Source of the DNA: Marinisporobacter sp. | GTDB lineage: Bacteria; Bacillota; Clostridia; Peptostreptococcales; Thermotaleaceae | Length of the DNA: 64,000 nt | Reading direction: 5' to 3' | NCBI GenBank assembly: GCA_025210525.1 | Contig: JAOARP010000058.1 | Coordinates: forward strand, 1 to 64,000 | Part shown: piece after piece, positions 51,386 through 61,877 of the stretch | Layout of the letters: the number at the start of each line of letters is the position of its first letter | How positions within the stretch are numbered: the stretch's first letter is position 1 | Notes under the pieces: model-generated | The model's database searches: none | What the model saw: the letters and a program-made list of their open reading frames with translations, nothing else | What the model was told of the DNA's origin: nothing | Made by a program: the position numbers and the translations under genes

Positions 51386-51817
51386 GTGTTTATAGGAGAA
51401 TATTTTCATACAATTGATACAAAAGGAAGAGTGATTATTCCTTCTAAATTTCGAGAAGATTTAGGAGAAAAGTTTATTGTAACAAAGGGACTGGATCATT
51501 GTTTGTTTGTGTATCCCCAAGAAGAATGGAAAAGTCTTGAAAATAAATTAAAAAAATTACCTTTTACCAATAGAGATGCAAGAGCTTTTGTAAGATTCTT
51601 CTTTTCAGGAGCAACAGAATGTGAATTAGATAGGCAAGGAAGAATTACTATTCCAACAAACTTAAGAAAACATGGGAAATTAGATAAAGATGTTGTGACA
51701 ATAGGCGTATCAAACAGAGTGGAAATTTGGAGCAAGGAGCAGTGGGAACTTTATAATGAAACTGCGGACTTAAGTTATGATGATATTGCTGAAAAAATGG
51801 TTGAACTAGGAATTTAA
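51386..51817 (+). CDS. mraZ: Transcriptional regulator MraZ
   Basis: A 143-residue protein of two AbrB-like SpoVT/MraZ domains: [13 protein letters not shown] near residues 6-18, and the second repeat D-R-Q-G-R-I-T-I-P near 84. MraZ forms ring oligomers and represses the division/cell-wall cluster it heads. GTG at 51386 is the conserved M-F-I-G-E-Y-F start and follows GGGGTGA. The upstream in-frame GTG at 51344 lies in the operator. rsmH follows 57 bases later. Confidence 0.95.
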   Translation: MFIGEYFHTIDTKGRVIIPSKFREDLGEKFIVTKGLDHCLFVYPQEEWKSLENKLKKLPFTNRDARAFVRFFFSGATECELDRQGRITIPTNLRKHGKLDKDVVTIGVSNRVEIWSKEQWELYNETADLSYDDIAEKMVELGI

Positions 51818-51874
51818 AATAATTTACCAAATAAACACAGATACTACTTAAAAACTAAGAAAGCAGGTGGCGAT

Positions 51875-52810
51875 TTGAATTTTGAACATGTTTCAGTATT
51901 GCTAGGAGAGACGATTGAAAATCTTAATATAAAATCTAATGGAATATATGTAGATGGAACCTTAGGTGGAGGAGGTCACTCATCAAAAATATGTGAAAAT
52001 CTAGGAAGTGAAGGGATACTCATTGGAATCGATCAAGATCAAGATGCATTACATGCAGCAAAGATCAGGCTGCAAAAATATGAAAACAAAAAAATCTTTG
52101 TACATAGTAATTTTTCTAATATAAAAAACGTATTATCAGAATTAAATATGGATGGAGTAGATGGGCTGGTTCTTGATTTGGGTGTATCGTCTTATCAATT
52201 AGATGAAAGTAGTAGAGGATTTTCATATATGCAGGATGCACCACTAGATATGAGGATGGATAGAACACAAAACTTTACTGCTAGTGATATAGTAAATGAT
52301 TATAGTGAAGAGGAATTAACACGTATTATTAAAATGTATGGAGAAGAAAGATGGGCAAAGAGAATAGCACAGTTTATTGTAAAAGAAAGAAGTGAAAAAT
52401 CTATTGAGACAACAGGGGAGTTAGTTGAAATTATTAAAAAAGCTATTCCAGCTGCTGCAAGACGTGAGGGACCCCATCCAGCAAAGAGAACTTTTCAAGC
52501 TATTCGAATAGAGGTAAATAATGAATTAGGAATTATTGAACAGACTATTAGAGATATTTCAGAAAAATTAAACCCTGGAGGTAGAATTTGTATTATTACT
52601 TTCCATTCACTAGAAGACAGGATTGTTAAGAACACCTTTAAAGATTTAAGTACTGCTTGTAAATGTCCGCCAGAGCTACCTATATGTCAGTGTGGTGGAA
52701 AAGCAGTTTTAAAAAGAATAACCAAAAAACCTATTATACCATCAGATGAAGAACTAGAATTAAACCCAAGATCTAGAAGTGCCAAGTTAAGAGTAGCAGA
52801 GAAGGTTTAA
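51875..52810 (+). CDS. rsmH: 16S rRNA (cytosine-1402-N4) methyltransferase
   Basis: A 311-residue SAM-dependent methyltransferase (old name MraW) that modifies C1402 in the 16S decoding site. Motifs are H-V-S-V-L-L-G-E-T near residue 4, the SAM loop [10 protein letters not shown] near 28, [10 protein letters not shown] near 105 and [10 protein letters not shown] near 244. The TTG start lies after AGCAGGTGGCGA. It is the second gene of the dcw cluster in the usual place. Confidence 0.96.
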   Translation: MNFEHVSVLLGETIENLNIKSNGIYVDGTLGGGGHSSKICENLGSEGILIGIDQDQDALHAAKIRLQKYENKKIFVHSNFSNIKNVLSELNMDGVDGLVLDLGVSSYQLDESSRGFSYMQDAPLDMRMDRTQNFTASDIVNDYSEEELTRIIKMYGEERWAKRIAQFIVKERSEKSIETTGELVEIIKKAIPAAARREGPHPAKRTFQAIRIEVNNELGIIEQTIRDISEKLNPGGRICIITFHSLEDRIVKNTFKDLSTACKCPPELPICQCGGKAVLKRITKKPIIPSDEELELNPRSRSAKLRVAEKV

Positions 52811-52840
52811 AGTTCTAAAAGGGGGAAGAGGTGAATAAAT

Positions 52841-53338
52841 TTGGTAGTAGCACCAAGGAAATACAATTATGCTCAAGAAGAGGTGAAACAGCAAAAACCA
52901 AAAAAGAATAATAAAAAGGAGCAAAAGCATAAGGTCAAAATTAAAGCAAGTCATAAAATACAAATGATTTTTAGCATTGTACTAATAGGGAGTTTATGTA
53001 TGGCTATGCTATTAGGATATGCCCAGTTATCAGAGCTAAAATACAAAATATATGGACTGAATAAAGAAATACATGAGTTAGAAGCAAATATTCAGAATTT
53101 AAAAGTTCAAGTGGATAGTGTAAAAAGAAGTGAACTTATTGAAAAGAAAGCAAAAGAAACATTAGGAATGCAGTATCCTGATAAATCTCAAATGGTTTTT
53201 ATAAAACTAGAGAGCAATAATATGGTGGCTGATCCGAATACAGGGGAAATAAAAGAAACACATGAAGAAAAAAATAAAGAAGGACTAGGAGAGAAAATCA
53301 AAGGGACATTCTACAAAGTACTTTCTTTATTAGACTAA
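52841..53338 (+). CDS. ftsL: FtsL-like cell division protein
   Basis: A 165-residue bitopic protein. A strongly basic cytoplasmic tail (about 1-42), one transmembrane helix (about 44-64) and an extracytoplasmic coiled coil (about 66-105) match FtsL/DivIC topology. Sequence conservation in FtsL is low, so the position between rsmH and a PBP gene carries much of the weight. FtsL joins DivIB and DivIC to activate septal synthesis. The acidic tail after residue 125 is longer than usual. The start is TTG after AAGAGGTG. Confidence 0.85.
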   Translation: MVVAPRKYNYAQEEVKQQKPKKNNKKEQKHKVKIKASHKIQMIFSIVLIGSLCMAMLLGYAQLSELKYKIYGLNKEIHELEANIQNLKVQVDSVKRSELIEKKAKETLGMQYPDKSQMVFIKLESNNMVADPNTGEIKETHEEKNKEGLGEKIKGTFYKVLSLLD

Positions 53339-53368
53339 TTAGGATTTAAATATAAGGGGGCAGCAACA

Positions 53369-55384
53369 TTGGCAACACCTAATATTGCTAATAAAAAAAG
53401 ATTAGTTTTTTTGTTGTTTTTAGTAAGTTTGTCATTATTTTTGCTTATATTTAGAATTGGATGGATTCAGATCATAAAGGGAGAAAAATATAGACAACTT
53501 GCAAATATTCAGCAAACAAGAGATATTCCAATTCCTGCAAAACGGGGAACTATTTACGATAGAAGAGGAAAAGAATTAGCTATTAGTGCAAGTACAAATA
53601 CCGTTTGGGCAAGACCAGCAGAAGTAAAAAGTGCGAAAACTTCTGAAGAATCTTCAAAAAAACTTGAAGAAACCTCTAAAAAGCTTGCTGAAATCCTTGA
53701 AATGGATGAAAAAGAGTTAAAAGAGAAATTATCTCAAAATAAAGGATTAGTGAAAGTAAAAAAATGGATTAATAAAGAAAAGGCAGATGCTATTCGAAAA
53801 GAAAAATTAAGTGGCATATGGATTGCAGAGGATAATAGAAGGTATTATCCCTTTGGAAATTTTGCTGCACATATTATAGGACACACAACAACAGATAATC
53901 AGGGGCTTAGTGGGATTGAACTTGAATATGATAAATATTTAAGTGGTCTTCCAGGAAGATGGATTAAAAATACAGATGCAGCAGGGAGACAGCTCCATTA
54001 TGGAACGGAAAAATATTACGAAGCAGAAAATGGGTTGAATGTAGTTCTTACTATTGATGAGGTTATTCAACATTTTACTGAAAAAGCAATGGAGGATGCA
54101 TTAGTAAGAACACAGGGAAAGAGAATTTTTACTATAGTGATGGAACCCAAAACAGGAGATGTTTTGGCTATGGCTGTAAAGCCTGATTATGATCCTAATA
54201 ACCCTAGAGTACCTGTAGATGAAAATAGAAAAAGAGAGTATGAGGCAGCAGATAGTAAAGGGAAACAAAAAATATGGAATAGCATGTGGCGAAATTCATT
54301 AGTGAGTGATACTTACGAACCAGGTTCTACATTTAAATTAATTACAGCAGCAGCAGGACTTGAAGAAGGGGCTGTAACACCAGATTCACCATTTTATTGT
54401 AAAGGATATATTATGGTAGCAGGACAACGATTAAGGTGTTGGAGATATTATAGACCTCACGGAGCTGAAACTTTTACACAGGCACTACAAGCTTCATGTA
54501 ACCCTGTATTTGTTGAAGTTGGGCAAAAGCTAGGAGTTGATAAGATGTATGAATATATAGATGCCTTTGGGTTTAGTAAACCTACTGGAATAGAATTGCC
54601 TGGAGAAACAAGTGCTATTATACAAAATAAAAAGTATGTAGGACCTGTAGAACTAGGAACTATATCCTTTGGGCAAGGAATATCTGTTACTCCTATGCAG
54701 CTAACTGCAGCTGTATCCGCTATTGCTAATAATGGAAAATTAATGGAACCAAGGATTGTGAAAGAATTAGTAGATGATTCAGGAAACGTCATTCATCGAT
54801 ATGAATCTAAGATGATTCGACAAGTACTCTCAGAAAAAACTTCAAGAGAACTAAGGCTGATGATGGAAACCGTTGTAACACAAGGGTCTGGAAAATATGC
54901 CTATATTCCAGGATATCGAGTAGGAGGAAAAACAGGTACAGCGCAAAAAGTTGTTGATGGAAAATATGCCAACGGAAAGGTATATGCTTCCTTTGTAGGG
55001 ATTGCACCTGTTGATGATCCTAAACTTGCTGTTTTAGTAGTAGTAGATGAACCACAAGGTGTTCACTATGGAGGGACAAATGCAGGGCCTGTTGTTCATG
55101 ATATTATAAGAGATACTTTAAGATATCTAGATGTAGAGCCGAATTTTAATGAAGAGGAAGCAAAAGAACATGAAAAAAGTGAAGTAGCTGTTCCTGAGGT
55201 CAGAAATTTATCATTAAAAGAAGCAACAAAGGTTTTAGAAAAATATAAATTACAATATAAAACAGAACCAGTAGAGGTTGAAAATCCTGATAGTATTATT
55301 GTCGATTTATTTCCAAAGCCAGGAGCGACTATTCCAGAAAGATCTACCATTATTCTATATTTGAAAAAAGACAATGGGAATTAA
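53369..55384 (+). CDS. spoVD: SpoVD/FtsI-type class B penicillin-binding protein with PASTA domain
   Basis: A 671-residue transpeptidase. One N-terminal membrane anchor (about 12-34), a PBP dimerisation domain (about 50-230), and a transpeptidase domain with S-T-F-K near 319 and K-T-G near 520 are visible, followed by one C-terminal PASTA domain (about 608-668). In Clostridia the PBP at this cluster position is usually called SpoVD and makes spore cortex, but it may also serve as the septal FtsI; I cannot separate these roles here. The TTG start follows AAGGGGGCAGCAACA. A strong terminator follows. Confidence 0.92.
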   Translation: MATPNIANKKRLVFLLFLVSLSLFLLIFRIGWIQIIKGEKYRQLANIQQTRDIPIPAKRGTIYDRRGKELAISASTNTVWARPAEVKSAKTSEESSKKLEETSKKLAEILEMDEKELKEKLSQNKGLVKVKKWINKEKADAIRKEKLSGIWIAEDNRRYYPFGNFAAHIIGHTTTDNQGLSGIELEYDKYLSGLPGRWIKNTDAAGRQLHYGTEKYYEAENGLNVVLTIDEVIQHFTEKAMEDALVRTQGKRIFTIVMEPKTGDVLAMAVKPDYDPNNPRVPVDENRKREYEAADSKGKQKIWNSMWRNSLVSDTYEPGSTFKLITAAAGLEEGAVTPDSPFYCKGYIMVAGQRLRCWRYYRPHGAETFTQALQASCNPVFVEVGQKLGVDKMYEYIDAFGFSKPTGIELPGETSAIIQNKKYVGPVELGTISFGQGISVTPMQLTAAVSAIANNGKLMEPRIVKELVDDSGNVIHRYESKMIRQVLSEKTSRELRLMMETVVTQGSGKYAYIPGYRVGGKTGTAQKVVDGKYANGKVYASFVGIAPVDDPKLAVLVVVDEPQGVHYGGTNAGPVVHDIIRDTLRYLDVEPNFNEEEAKEHEKSEVAVPEVRNLSLKEATKVLEKYKLQYKTEPVEVENPDSIIVDLFPKPGATIPERSTIILYLKKDNGN

Positions 55385-55441
55385 CTCGAATAACTAGGAT
55401 ATCTCATAATATGTGTTATAATGGAAACAAACTAAATAATG

Positions 55442-55490
55442 AAGGCAACTTAAGTCGAAGTTTATTTACTTTGAATTAAGTTGCCTTTTA
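55442..55490 (+). terminator. Terminator between spoVD and murE
   Basis: A perfect 12-bp stem AAGGCAACTTAA / TTAAGTTGCCTT with inner pairing and a U run. It would split the cluster transcript, so murE and later genes probably have another promoter. Confidence 0.88.
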
Positions 55491-55559
55491 ATGAGTTTTG
55501 TTTATGAATTTTTTTCAGGGTCAATAATATATAAAAAGAGTTATAAAGGGAGAGATATT

Positions 55560-57020
55560 ATGAAAATAAAAGAATTAATAGAAAATCTATCTATTGTTGA
55601 CATAATGGGTGAAGTAAATATAAATATAGAAGGAATAGCTTATGATTCTAGAAAGGTAGGAAAAAATTATGTTTTCGTCTGTGTGATAGGGATGAAGACT
55701 GATGGACATACATATATTGATCAAGCTATAAGAGCGGGAGCAAAGGTATTAATTGTACAAAAGGATATTGAACCTATAAAAGGGGTTACTATTATAAAAG
55801 TAAAAGATAGTAGAAAGACACTGGCGAAAGTTTCAGCCAATTTTTTTCAAAACCCAACAGAAAGCATGGAGGTTATAGGTGTTACAGGGACCAATGGAAA
55901 AACCACAATTACCCATTTGATTAAAAATATTCTAGAAAAAAATGGTGTAAATACAGGATTGATAGGAACCATTTCTCATCAAATTTTAGATAAAGAGTAT
56001 AAAGCTAGTAATACGACACCTGAATCCTTAGAACTTCAAAAGATGTTTAAGGAGATGAAGAATTTAGAAGTAGATACTTGTGCTATGGAAGTTTCGTCAC
56101 ATTCTTTGGTATTAGATCGAGTAGAAGGGATTAACTTTAAAATTGGAGTTTTTACGAATTTGACGAGAGATCATTTGGATTTTCATGAGAGTATTGAAAA
56201 TTATAAAAATGCAAAGGCAAAGCTTTTTTATCAAACTGCCCTTGCAAATATTATCAATATAGATGATCCATACGGAAATGAAATTGCTCAAGAAGTAAAG
56301 TCTTTAGAAACAAAACTTATTACATATGGTATTAAAGGCAAGGCAGATATTTACGCAGAAGACATTTCTATTTCTCCTAAGGGAGCACAATTTACCTTAG
56401 TTACACCTAAATTTAAAGGAAATATAAAGATTTCAACGCCAGGCATGTTTTCTGTATATAATGCATTAGCTGCTATGGCAGCTTGCTATGCTTTAGGTTT
56501 TGAGTATGAACAAATTAAAAAAGGTATTGAATCTATAGAAGGGGTACCAGGTCGTTTTGAATCTGTACAAAATGAAAAAAATCATACAGTTATTGTAGAT
56601 TATTCCCATACACCTGACGCATTAGAAAATGCTCTAAATACAATAAAAGAGTTTGTAGAAGGAAAAATCATCACAGTATTTGGCTGTGGAGGAGATAGAG
56701 ATAAAGTTAAAAGACCTATGATGGGTGAAATTGCTGGAAAATTTTCTGACCTTTGTATTATTACCAGTGATAATCCAAGATCAGAAGAACCAAATGCAAT
56801 CATAAAAGATATAGAAGTAGGCATAAAAAAGACAAATTGTAAATATAAAATGATAGTAGATAGAAAAGAAGCAATCAAGGAAGCCATAAAAAATAGTAAT
56901 GAAAAGGATATTATTTTAATTGCAGGGAAAGGTCATGAAACTTATCAAATTCTGGGAGATAAGATTATTGATTTTGATGATAGAAAAATAGCTCAGGAAA
57001 TACTGAGGGAGGAAAAGTAA
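55560..57020 (+). CDS. murE: UDP-MurNAc-tripeptide synthetase
   Basis: A 486-residue Mur ligase adding the third residue of the stem peptide. It has the ATP loop G-V-T-G-T-N-G-K-T-T near 108, N-T-T-P-E-S near 150 and D-N-P-R-S-E-E-P near 404. The D-N-P-R motif indicates meso-diaminopimelate rather than lysine as substrate, giving a Dap-type wall. ATG at 55560 follows AAGGGAGAGATATT; the longer frame from 55491 begins inside the upstream terminator region. Three bases precede murF. Confidence 0.94.
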   Translation: MKIKELIENLSIVDIMGEVNINIEGIAYDSRKVGKNYVFVCVIGMKTDGHTYIDQAIRAGAKVLIVQKDIEPIKGVTIIKVKDSRKTLAKVSANFFQNPTESMEVIGVTGTNGKTTITHLIKNILEKNGVNTGLIGTISHQILDKEYKASNTTPESLELQKMFKEMKNLEVDTCAMEVSSHSLVLDRVEGINFKIGVFTNLTRDHLDFHESIENYKNAKAKLFYQTALANIINIDDPYGNEIAQEVKSLETKLITYGIKGKADIYAEDISISPKGAQFTLVTPKFKGNIKISTPGMFSVYNALAAMAACYALGFEYEQIKKGIESIEGVPGRFESVQNEKNHTVIVDYSHTPDALENALNTIKEFVEGKIITVFGCGGDRDKVKRPMMGEIAGKFSDLCIITSDNPRSEEPNAIIKDIEVGIKKTNCKYKMIVDRKEAIKEAIKNSNEKDIILIAGKGHETYQILGDKIIDFDDRKIAQEILREEK

Positions 57021-57022
57021 TT

Positions 57023-58411
57023 ATGAAATTATCCATAAAAGAAATGGTAGAAGCTACAAAGGGGAATCTTATAAAAGGAGATAGCAAAGACCTTGTTTAT
57101 GGCATTTCAACAGATTCTAGAAGTATAAAAGACAAAGAACTGTTTATTCCCCTTGTAGGTGAAAACTTCAATGGACATGATTTTATTGAAAAGGCTATAC
57201 AAAATGGAGCAAATGCTATTTTTGTTAGTGAAGAATATGAAGGATCATTATTTGAGGAAAAGGGCTTGTCTATTATAAGGGTAAAAGATACATTAAAAGC
57301 ATTACAAGATCTTGCTAAATATTATGTATCAAAGTTTCCTATACCTATCATAGGGGTTACAGGTAGTACAGGGAAAACTTCCACAAAAGAAATTATCTAC
57401 TCAGTTTTAAGTAAAAAATATAAAGTACTAAAAAATAAAGGAAACTTCAATAATCACATAGGACTCCCCCTTACAGTTTTTGGACTTAATGAAGAGCATG
57501 AAATAGGAATACTGGAAATGGGCATGAGTGGATTTGGAGAAATCAATTTACTTGCAGATCTTGTAAAACCAGATGTGGCGGTTATTACAAATATTGGATT
57601 ATCTCATATTGAACATTTAGGGTCTCAGGAAAATATATTGAAAGCGAAAATGGAAATTACAAATTATTTTAGTGAAAAAAGTACATTGATTGTTAATGGG
57701 GATGACAAACTATTAAAAACTTTAAATAATAAAAATATGGATTATGAAAAGTGTTTTATTGGACTAGAAAAAGATTGCCATTATCAAGGGGTTCATATAA
57801 ATGATCAAGGGGAAGAGGGAATTCATTTTCATGTAAAGATCAATGATGAAATGTATCCTTTCACATTAAATGTTCCAGGACAGCATAATATTTATAATGC
57901 ATTATGTGCAATTGCTGTTGGTTGTAAATTTAATATGGATATAGCATCTATACAAGAAGGAATAAAAGAGTTTAAAGGAAGCAAAATGAGAATGCATATT
58001 TTTACTACTCATGGGAAAATAAAAGTAATTAATGATGCTTACAATGCAAGTCCTGATTCCATGGGTGCTGCAATTAATGTATTAAGTAAGATGACTAATA
58101 GAAAAATTGCCATTCTAGGAGATATGCTAGAAATGGGAGAATATGCTAAATATGGACATTGTGATGTGGGACGTGGAGTAGCAGATAATAAAATAGATAT
58201 TTTAATAGCAGTAGGGACAAATGCAAATCATATTGCAAAGGGAGCAATAGAAAATAAATTTGATCAAGAAAAAGTATATGTATGTAAAGATAATGAAGAA
58301 GTGATGGAAATATTAAAAAATATATTGAAAAAAGAAGACGTCGTATTGATAAAAGGATCAAGAGGAATGCGAATGGAGGAAATCGTACAATACATACAAG
58401 AGAGGAGCTAG
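57023..58411 (+). CDS. murF: UDP-MurNAc-pentapeptide synthetase (D-Ala-D-Ala adding)
   Basis: A 462-residue Mur ligase catalysing the last cytoplasmic step of the peptidoglycan precursor. It shows G-V-T-G-S-T-G-K-T-S-T-K near residue 112, N-N-H-I-G-L-P-L near 140 and N-D-A-Y-N-A-S-P-D-S near 340, typical of MurF. It follows murE with a 2-base gap and precedes mraY by 4 bases. The start ATG follows GAGGGAGGAAAAGTA. Confidence 0.95.
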   Translation: MKLSIKEMVEATKGNLIKGDSKDLVYGISTDSRSIKDKELFIPLVGENFNGHDFIEKAIQNGANAIFVSEEYEGSLFEEKGLSIIRVKDTLKALQDLAKYYVSKFPIPIIGVTGSTGKTSTKEIIYSVLSKKYKVLKNKGNFNNHIGLPLTVFGLNEEHEIGILEMGMSGFGEINLLADLVKPDVAVITNIGLSHIEHLGSQENILKAKMEITNYFSEKSTLIVNGDDKLLKTLNNKNMDYEKCFIGLEKDCHYQGVHINDQGEEGIHFHVKINDEMYPFTLNVPGQHNIYNALCAIAVGCKFNMDIASIQEGIKEFKGSKMRMHIFTTHGKIKVINDAYNASPDSMGAAINVLSKMTNRKIAILGDMLEMGEYAKYGHCDVGRGVADNKIDILIAVGTNANHIAKGAIENKFDQEKVYVCKDNEEVMEILKNILKKEDVVLIKGSRGMRMEEIVQYIQERS

Positions 58412-58415
58412 TTTG

Positions 58416-59378
58416 ATGATACAGTACAAACAACTAATTATAATGATTATATTCTCATTTCTTAGTACACTTATTTTAGGACCTATTGTAATACCTATAT
58501 TACGAAGATTGAAGGTAGGACAAAGCATAAGGGATGAGGGACCTAAATCACACATGTCAAAATCTGGAACACCTACGATGGGTGGTTTAATTATGATTGC
58601 GGCTGTTTGCATCACTACCTTAACTTCAGGAAATGTAAATAGAGACTTATATGTTATTTTATTTGCTACTATTTCCTTTGGATTAATAGGATTTATAGAT
58701 GATTTTATAAAAGTAGTATTAAAAAGGAATTTAGGACTGAAGGCATATCAAAAATTAATAGGGCAGATTATTATCGCTGTACTTATTGCATTATATCAGT
58801 CATCTATATCTCAGTATGGGACAAAAATATTAATTCCATTTATGAATGAATATTTAGATTTAGGTATTTTATATATTCCATTTATTGTGACAGTTATGGT
58901 AGCAACGGCAAATAGCGTAAATTTAACAGATGGACTTGATGGATTAGCAGCAGGTGTTACCTTAATTGTTTCTTCTTTTTTTAGTTTAGTAGCAATGAAT
59001 TGGGGGTATCCTAGTATTGCAGTATTTTGTGGAGCTTTAACAGGTGCTTGCTTAGGCTTTTTAAGATTTAATGCTTATCCTGCAAAAGTATTTATGGGAG
59101 ATACGGGATCTATGGCACTAGGAGGTGCTGTTGCGGCTATTGCAATTTTAATGAATCTAACCCTTTTAATTCCTATCGTTGGAGGAATTTATTTTGCAGA
59201 AGCATTATCTGTAATTCTTCAAGTAACATCTTTTAAGCTAACAGGAAAAAGAATCTTTAAAATGAGTCCACTTCATCATCATTTTGAATTAACAGGATGG
59301 AAAGAAACAAAAGTTGTTGTTGTATTTTGGTCTGTTACCCTATTATTATGTATAGTAGGATTGTTTAGTTTAAATTAA
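58416..59378 (+). CDS. mraY: Phospho-MurNAc-pentapeptide translocase
   Basis: A 320-residue polytopic membrane enzyme that makes lipid I. It has about ten hydrophobic helices and the motifs D-E-G-P-K-S-H near residue 40, N-L-T-D-G-L-D-G-L-A near 168, M-G-D-T-G-S near 225 and P-L-H-H-H-F-E near 286. ATG at 58416 lies 8 bases after GAGGAG. A TTG immediately before it would add one residue. It lies between murF and murD as expected. Confidence 0.96.
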   Translation: MIQYKQLIIMIIFSFLSTLILGPIVIPILRRLKVGQSIRDEGPKSHMSKSGTPTMGGLIMIAAVCITTLTSGNVNRDLYVILFATISFGLIGFIDDFIKVVLKRNLGLKAYQKLIGQIIIAVLIALYQSSISQYGTKILIPFMNEYLDLGILYIPFIVTVMVATANSVNLTDGLDGLAAGVTLIVSSFFSLVAMNWGYPSIAVFCGALTGACLGFLRFNAYPAKVFMGDTGSMALGGAVAAIAILMNLTLLIPIVGGIYFAEALSVILQVTSFKLTGKRIFKMSPLHHHFELTGWKETKVVVVFWSVTLLLCIVGLFSLN

Positions 59379-59408
59379 CTTTTACAGAAATGAAAGTGGG
59401 TGTATACA

Positions 59409-60764
59409 TTGTTCTTAGAGGATAAAAATGTTTTAGTAGTAGGTTTAGGAAGGTCAGGAATACCAACTGTAAGCACGTTATTAAGTTTAGGTGCTAAGGT
59501 GACTGTAAATGATATGAAGCGTAAGGATGCATTAAAAGATATTTTAAAGGATTTAGATGTAGATCAAATAGAGCTTATTTTAGGAGAACATCCAACGAAT
59601 TTGTCAGAATTTCATGTAATAGTTCTTAGTCCAGGCGTACCTACAGATTTACCTTTTATTAAAAAGGCAAAAAATATGGGAATCATGGTTATAGGAGAAT
59701 TGGAACTCGCATATAGGTTATGTAAGGGAAAATTTATTGCTATCACAGGAACGAATGGAAAAACAACAACAACTGCTCTAACGGGAGAAATTTTTAAAAG
59801 AGCACAAAGGGAGACGTATGTTGTTGGAAATATTGGGATTGCTGCTGTATCAAAAGCATTAAAGGCAAGCGAAGAAGCGATTATGGTTACTGAAGTAAGT
59901 AGTTTTCAGCTAGAAAGCACTATAGCCTTTAGACCTAAAATTTCAGCTATTTTAAACATTACACCGGATCATTTAAATAGACATAAGACCATGGAAAACT
60001 ACATAAAGGCTAAGGCGGATGTGTTTAAAAATCAAGGAGAAGAAGACTATGTAGTATTGAATGTAGATAATGAACTGGCCTTTGATCTAAAAAAGGATGT
60101 AAAGGCAAATGTGATTCCTTTTAGTAGAAAGATTGCATTAGAAAAGGGTGCTTATGTTGATGATGGGTATATTGTTGTAAAGGATGGTGGGCAGGAAGAA
60201 AGAATCTGTCCAGTAGAGGCTTTAAATATTCCAGGAAAACACAATTTAGAAAATGCATTAGCTGCAACTGCCATTTCCTATTTTGCTGGAATTGATGCTC
60301 CTGTTATAGGAGATGCCTTAAAAAGCTTTATGGGTGTTGAGCATCGGATAGAATTTGTTGATGAAGTAAAAGGGGTACGTTTTATAAATGATTCAAAGGG
60401 AACAAATCCCGATGCGGCAATTAAAGCTATAGAAGCAATGAAAACACCTATTGTGTTGCTTGCTGGTGGAATGGATAAGGGAAGTGACTTTAAAGAATTT
60501 ATTCGTGCCTTTGATGGAAAGGTAAAAGAAATGATTTTAATAGGAGAAACTGCACAGAAGATTAAAAAAACAGCTGAAGAGAATGGATTCTATAAATGTA
60601 ATATTGTTGAAAATATGGAGAAAGCAGTAGAAATGGCAGCACAAGTTTCAGAAACTGGAGATACAGTGCTTTTATCACCAGCTTGTGCAAGTTGGGATAT
60701 GTATCCTAGTTTTGAAGTTAGAGGTAAACACTTTAAAGAGTGTGTAAAAATGTTGAGGGGGTAA
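59409..60764 (+). CDS. murD: UDP-MurNAc-L-alanine:D-glutamate ligase
   Basis: A 451-residue Mur ligase adding D-glutamate. N-terminal V-L-V-V-G-L-G-R-S-G binds the UDP moiety. The ATP loop I-T-G-T-N-G-K-T-T-T is near 113. The central motif N-I-T-P-D-H-L-N-R-H is near 182. The C-terminal A-G-G-M-D-K-G and L-S-P-A-C-A-S-W-D motifs are present. TTG at 59409 is preferred because GTGGGTG lies 6 bases upstream; GTG at 59400 lies inside that site. Confidence 0.94.
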   Translation: MFLEDKNVLVVGLGRSGIPTVSTLLSLGAKVTVNDMKRKDALKDILKDLDVDQIELILGEHPTNLSEFHVIVLSPGVPTDLPFIKKAKNMGIMVIGELELAYRLCKGKFIAITGTNGKTTTTALTGEIFKRAQRETYVVGNIGIAAVSKALKASEEAIMVTEVSSFQLESTIAFRPKISAILNITPDHLNRHKTMENYIKAKADVFKNQGEEDYVVLNVDNELAFDLKKDVKANVIPFSRKIALEKGAYVDDGYIVVKDGGQEERICPVEALNIPGKHNLENALAATAISYFAGIDAPVIGDALKSFMGVEHRIEFVDEVKGVRFINDSKGTNPDAAIKAIEAMKTPIVLLAGGMDKGSDFKEFIRAFDGKVKEMILIGETAQKIKKTAEENGFYKCNIVENMEKAVEMAAQVSETGDTVLLSPACASWDMYPSFEVRGKHFKECVKMLRG

Positions 60765-60769
60765 ACTAA

Positions 60770-61873
60770 GTGGCAAAAAAAAGGTCAAATGATTTTACCC
60801 TTTTTCTTACAGTGTTAATATTAGTTGTAATAGGGATTATTATGGTATTTAGTTCTAGTCATTATTATGCACTTTCCAAAATGAACGATTCTTATCACTT
60901 TTTAAAAAGGGAATTAATGTGGGCCGGACTAGGTATGTTAGGCATGTTTTTTACAATGAATTATGATTATTGGAAATATAAAAAAATTGCACCCTATGCA
61001 TATATTTTTAGTTTGATTTTATTAATGCTGATTTTTACACCCCTTGGGAAAGAATTAAATGGTGCTAGAAGATGGTTAGGGGCTGGACCATTTACAATTA
61101 TGCCAGGAGAAGTTGCAAAAATATGTGCAATCATTTTTATGGCATCTATTCTTTCTAGAAGACCTGAAAAAATTAAAAGCTTTAAAAATGGTGTTATTCC
61201 CTGTGGGATCATTATAGGTATATATTTTGGGCTTATTATATTACAACCTAATATGAGTACGGCAGTTACGATTACCATGATTATAGCATCTATGATGTTT
61301 GTAGCAGGGATGAGATGGTTCCATGTAATGGCTATGGGAATTTCAGGATTTGCTTTTTTGACCGTAATGATTTTAATAGCACCTTATCGAATGAAAAGAT
61401 TAACTAGTTTTTTAGATCCTTTTGCAGATCCTCAAGGTTCAGGATACCAAGTTATTCAGTCTCTTTATGCTTTAGGATCAGGAGGAATATTTGGTGTAGG
61501 TCTTGGAAAAAGTATTCAAAAATATCTCTACATTCCTGAACCACAAAATGATTTTATATTTGCTATTATAGGGGAAGAGTTAGGATTCATTGGTTGTGTG
61601 ACAGTGATCCTTTTATTTCTTTTATTAATTTGGAGGGGTGTGAGAATTGCTATTAATGCACCAGATTTATTTAGCTGCTTGCTTGCCTCAGGCATAACTG
61701 CTATGGTAGCTGTGCAAGTAATTATAAATATTGCAGTGGCTACTTCTTCTATGCCTGTTACTGGAATAGCTCTTCCCTTTATTAGCTGGGGAGGGAATTC
61801 ATTAGCAATATTTATGGCAGCTATGGGTATTTTGTTGAACATATCTAGGTATTCGAATTTAGATAGGAGTTGA
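60770..61873 (+). CDS. ftsW: FtsW/SpoVE-type SEDS glycosyltransferase
   Basis: A 367-residue polytopic SEDS protein with about ten membrane helices and motifs V-F-S-S-S near residue 26, N-G-A-R-R-W-L near 98, and the late F-I-S-W-G-G-N-S family motif near 340. SEDS proteins polymerise glycan strands from lipid II together with a class B PBP, here the SpoVD-type protein of the same cluster. Its place between murD and murG matches both FtsW and SpoVE. The GTG start follows GAGGGGGTAAACTAA. Confidence 0.93.
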   Translation: MAKKRSNDFTLFLTVLILVVIGIIMVFSSSHYYALSKMNDSYHFLKRELMWAGLGMLGMFFTMNYDYWKYKKIAPYAYIFSLILLMLIFTPLGKELNGARRWLGAGPFTIMPGEVAKICAIIFMASILSRRPEKIKSFKNGVIPCGIIIGIYFGLIILQPNMSTAVTITMIIASMMFVAGMRWFHVMAMGISGFAFLTVMILIAPYRMKRLTSFLDPFADPQGSGYQVIQSLYALGSGGIFGVGLGKSIQKYLYIPEPQNDFIFAIIGEELGFIGCVTVILLFLLLIWRGVRIAINAPDLFSCLLASGITAMVAVQVIINIAVATSSMPVTGIALPFISWGGNSLAIFMAAMGILLNISRYSNLDRS

Positions 61874-61877
61874 AGCA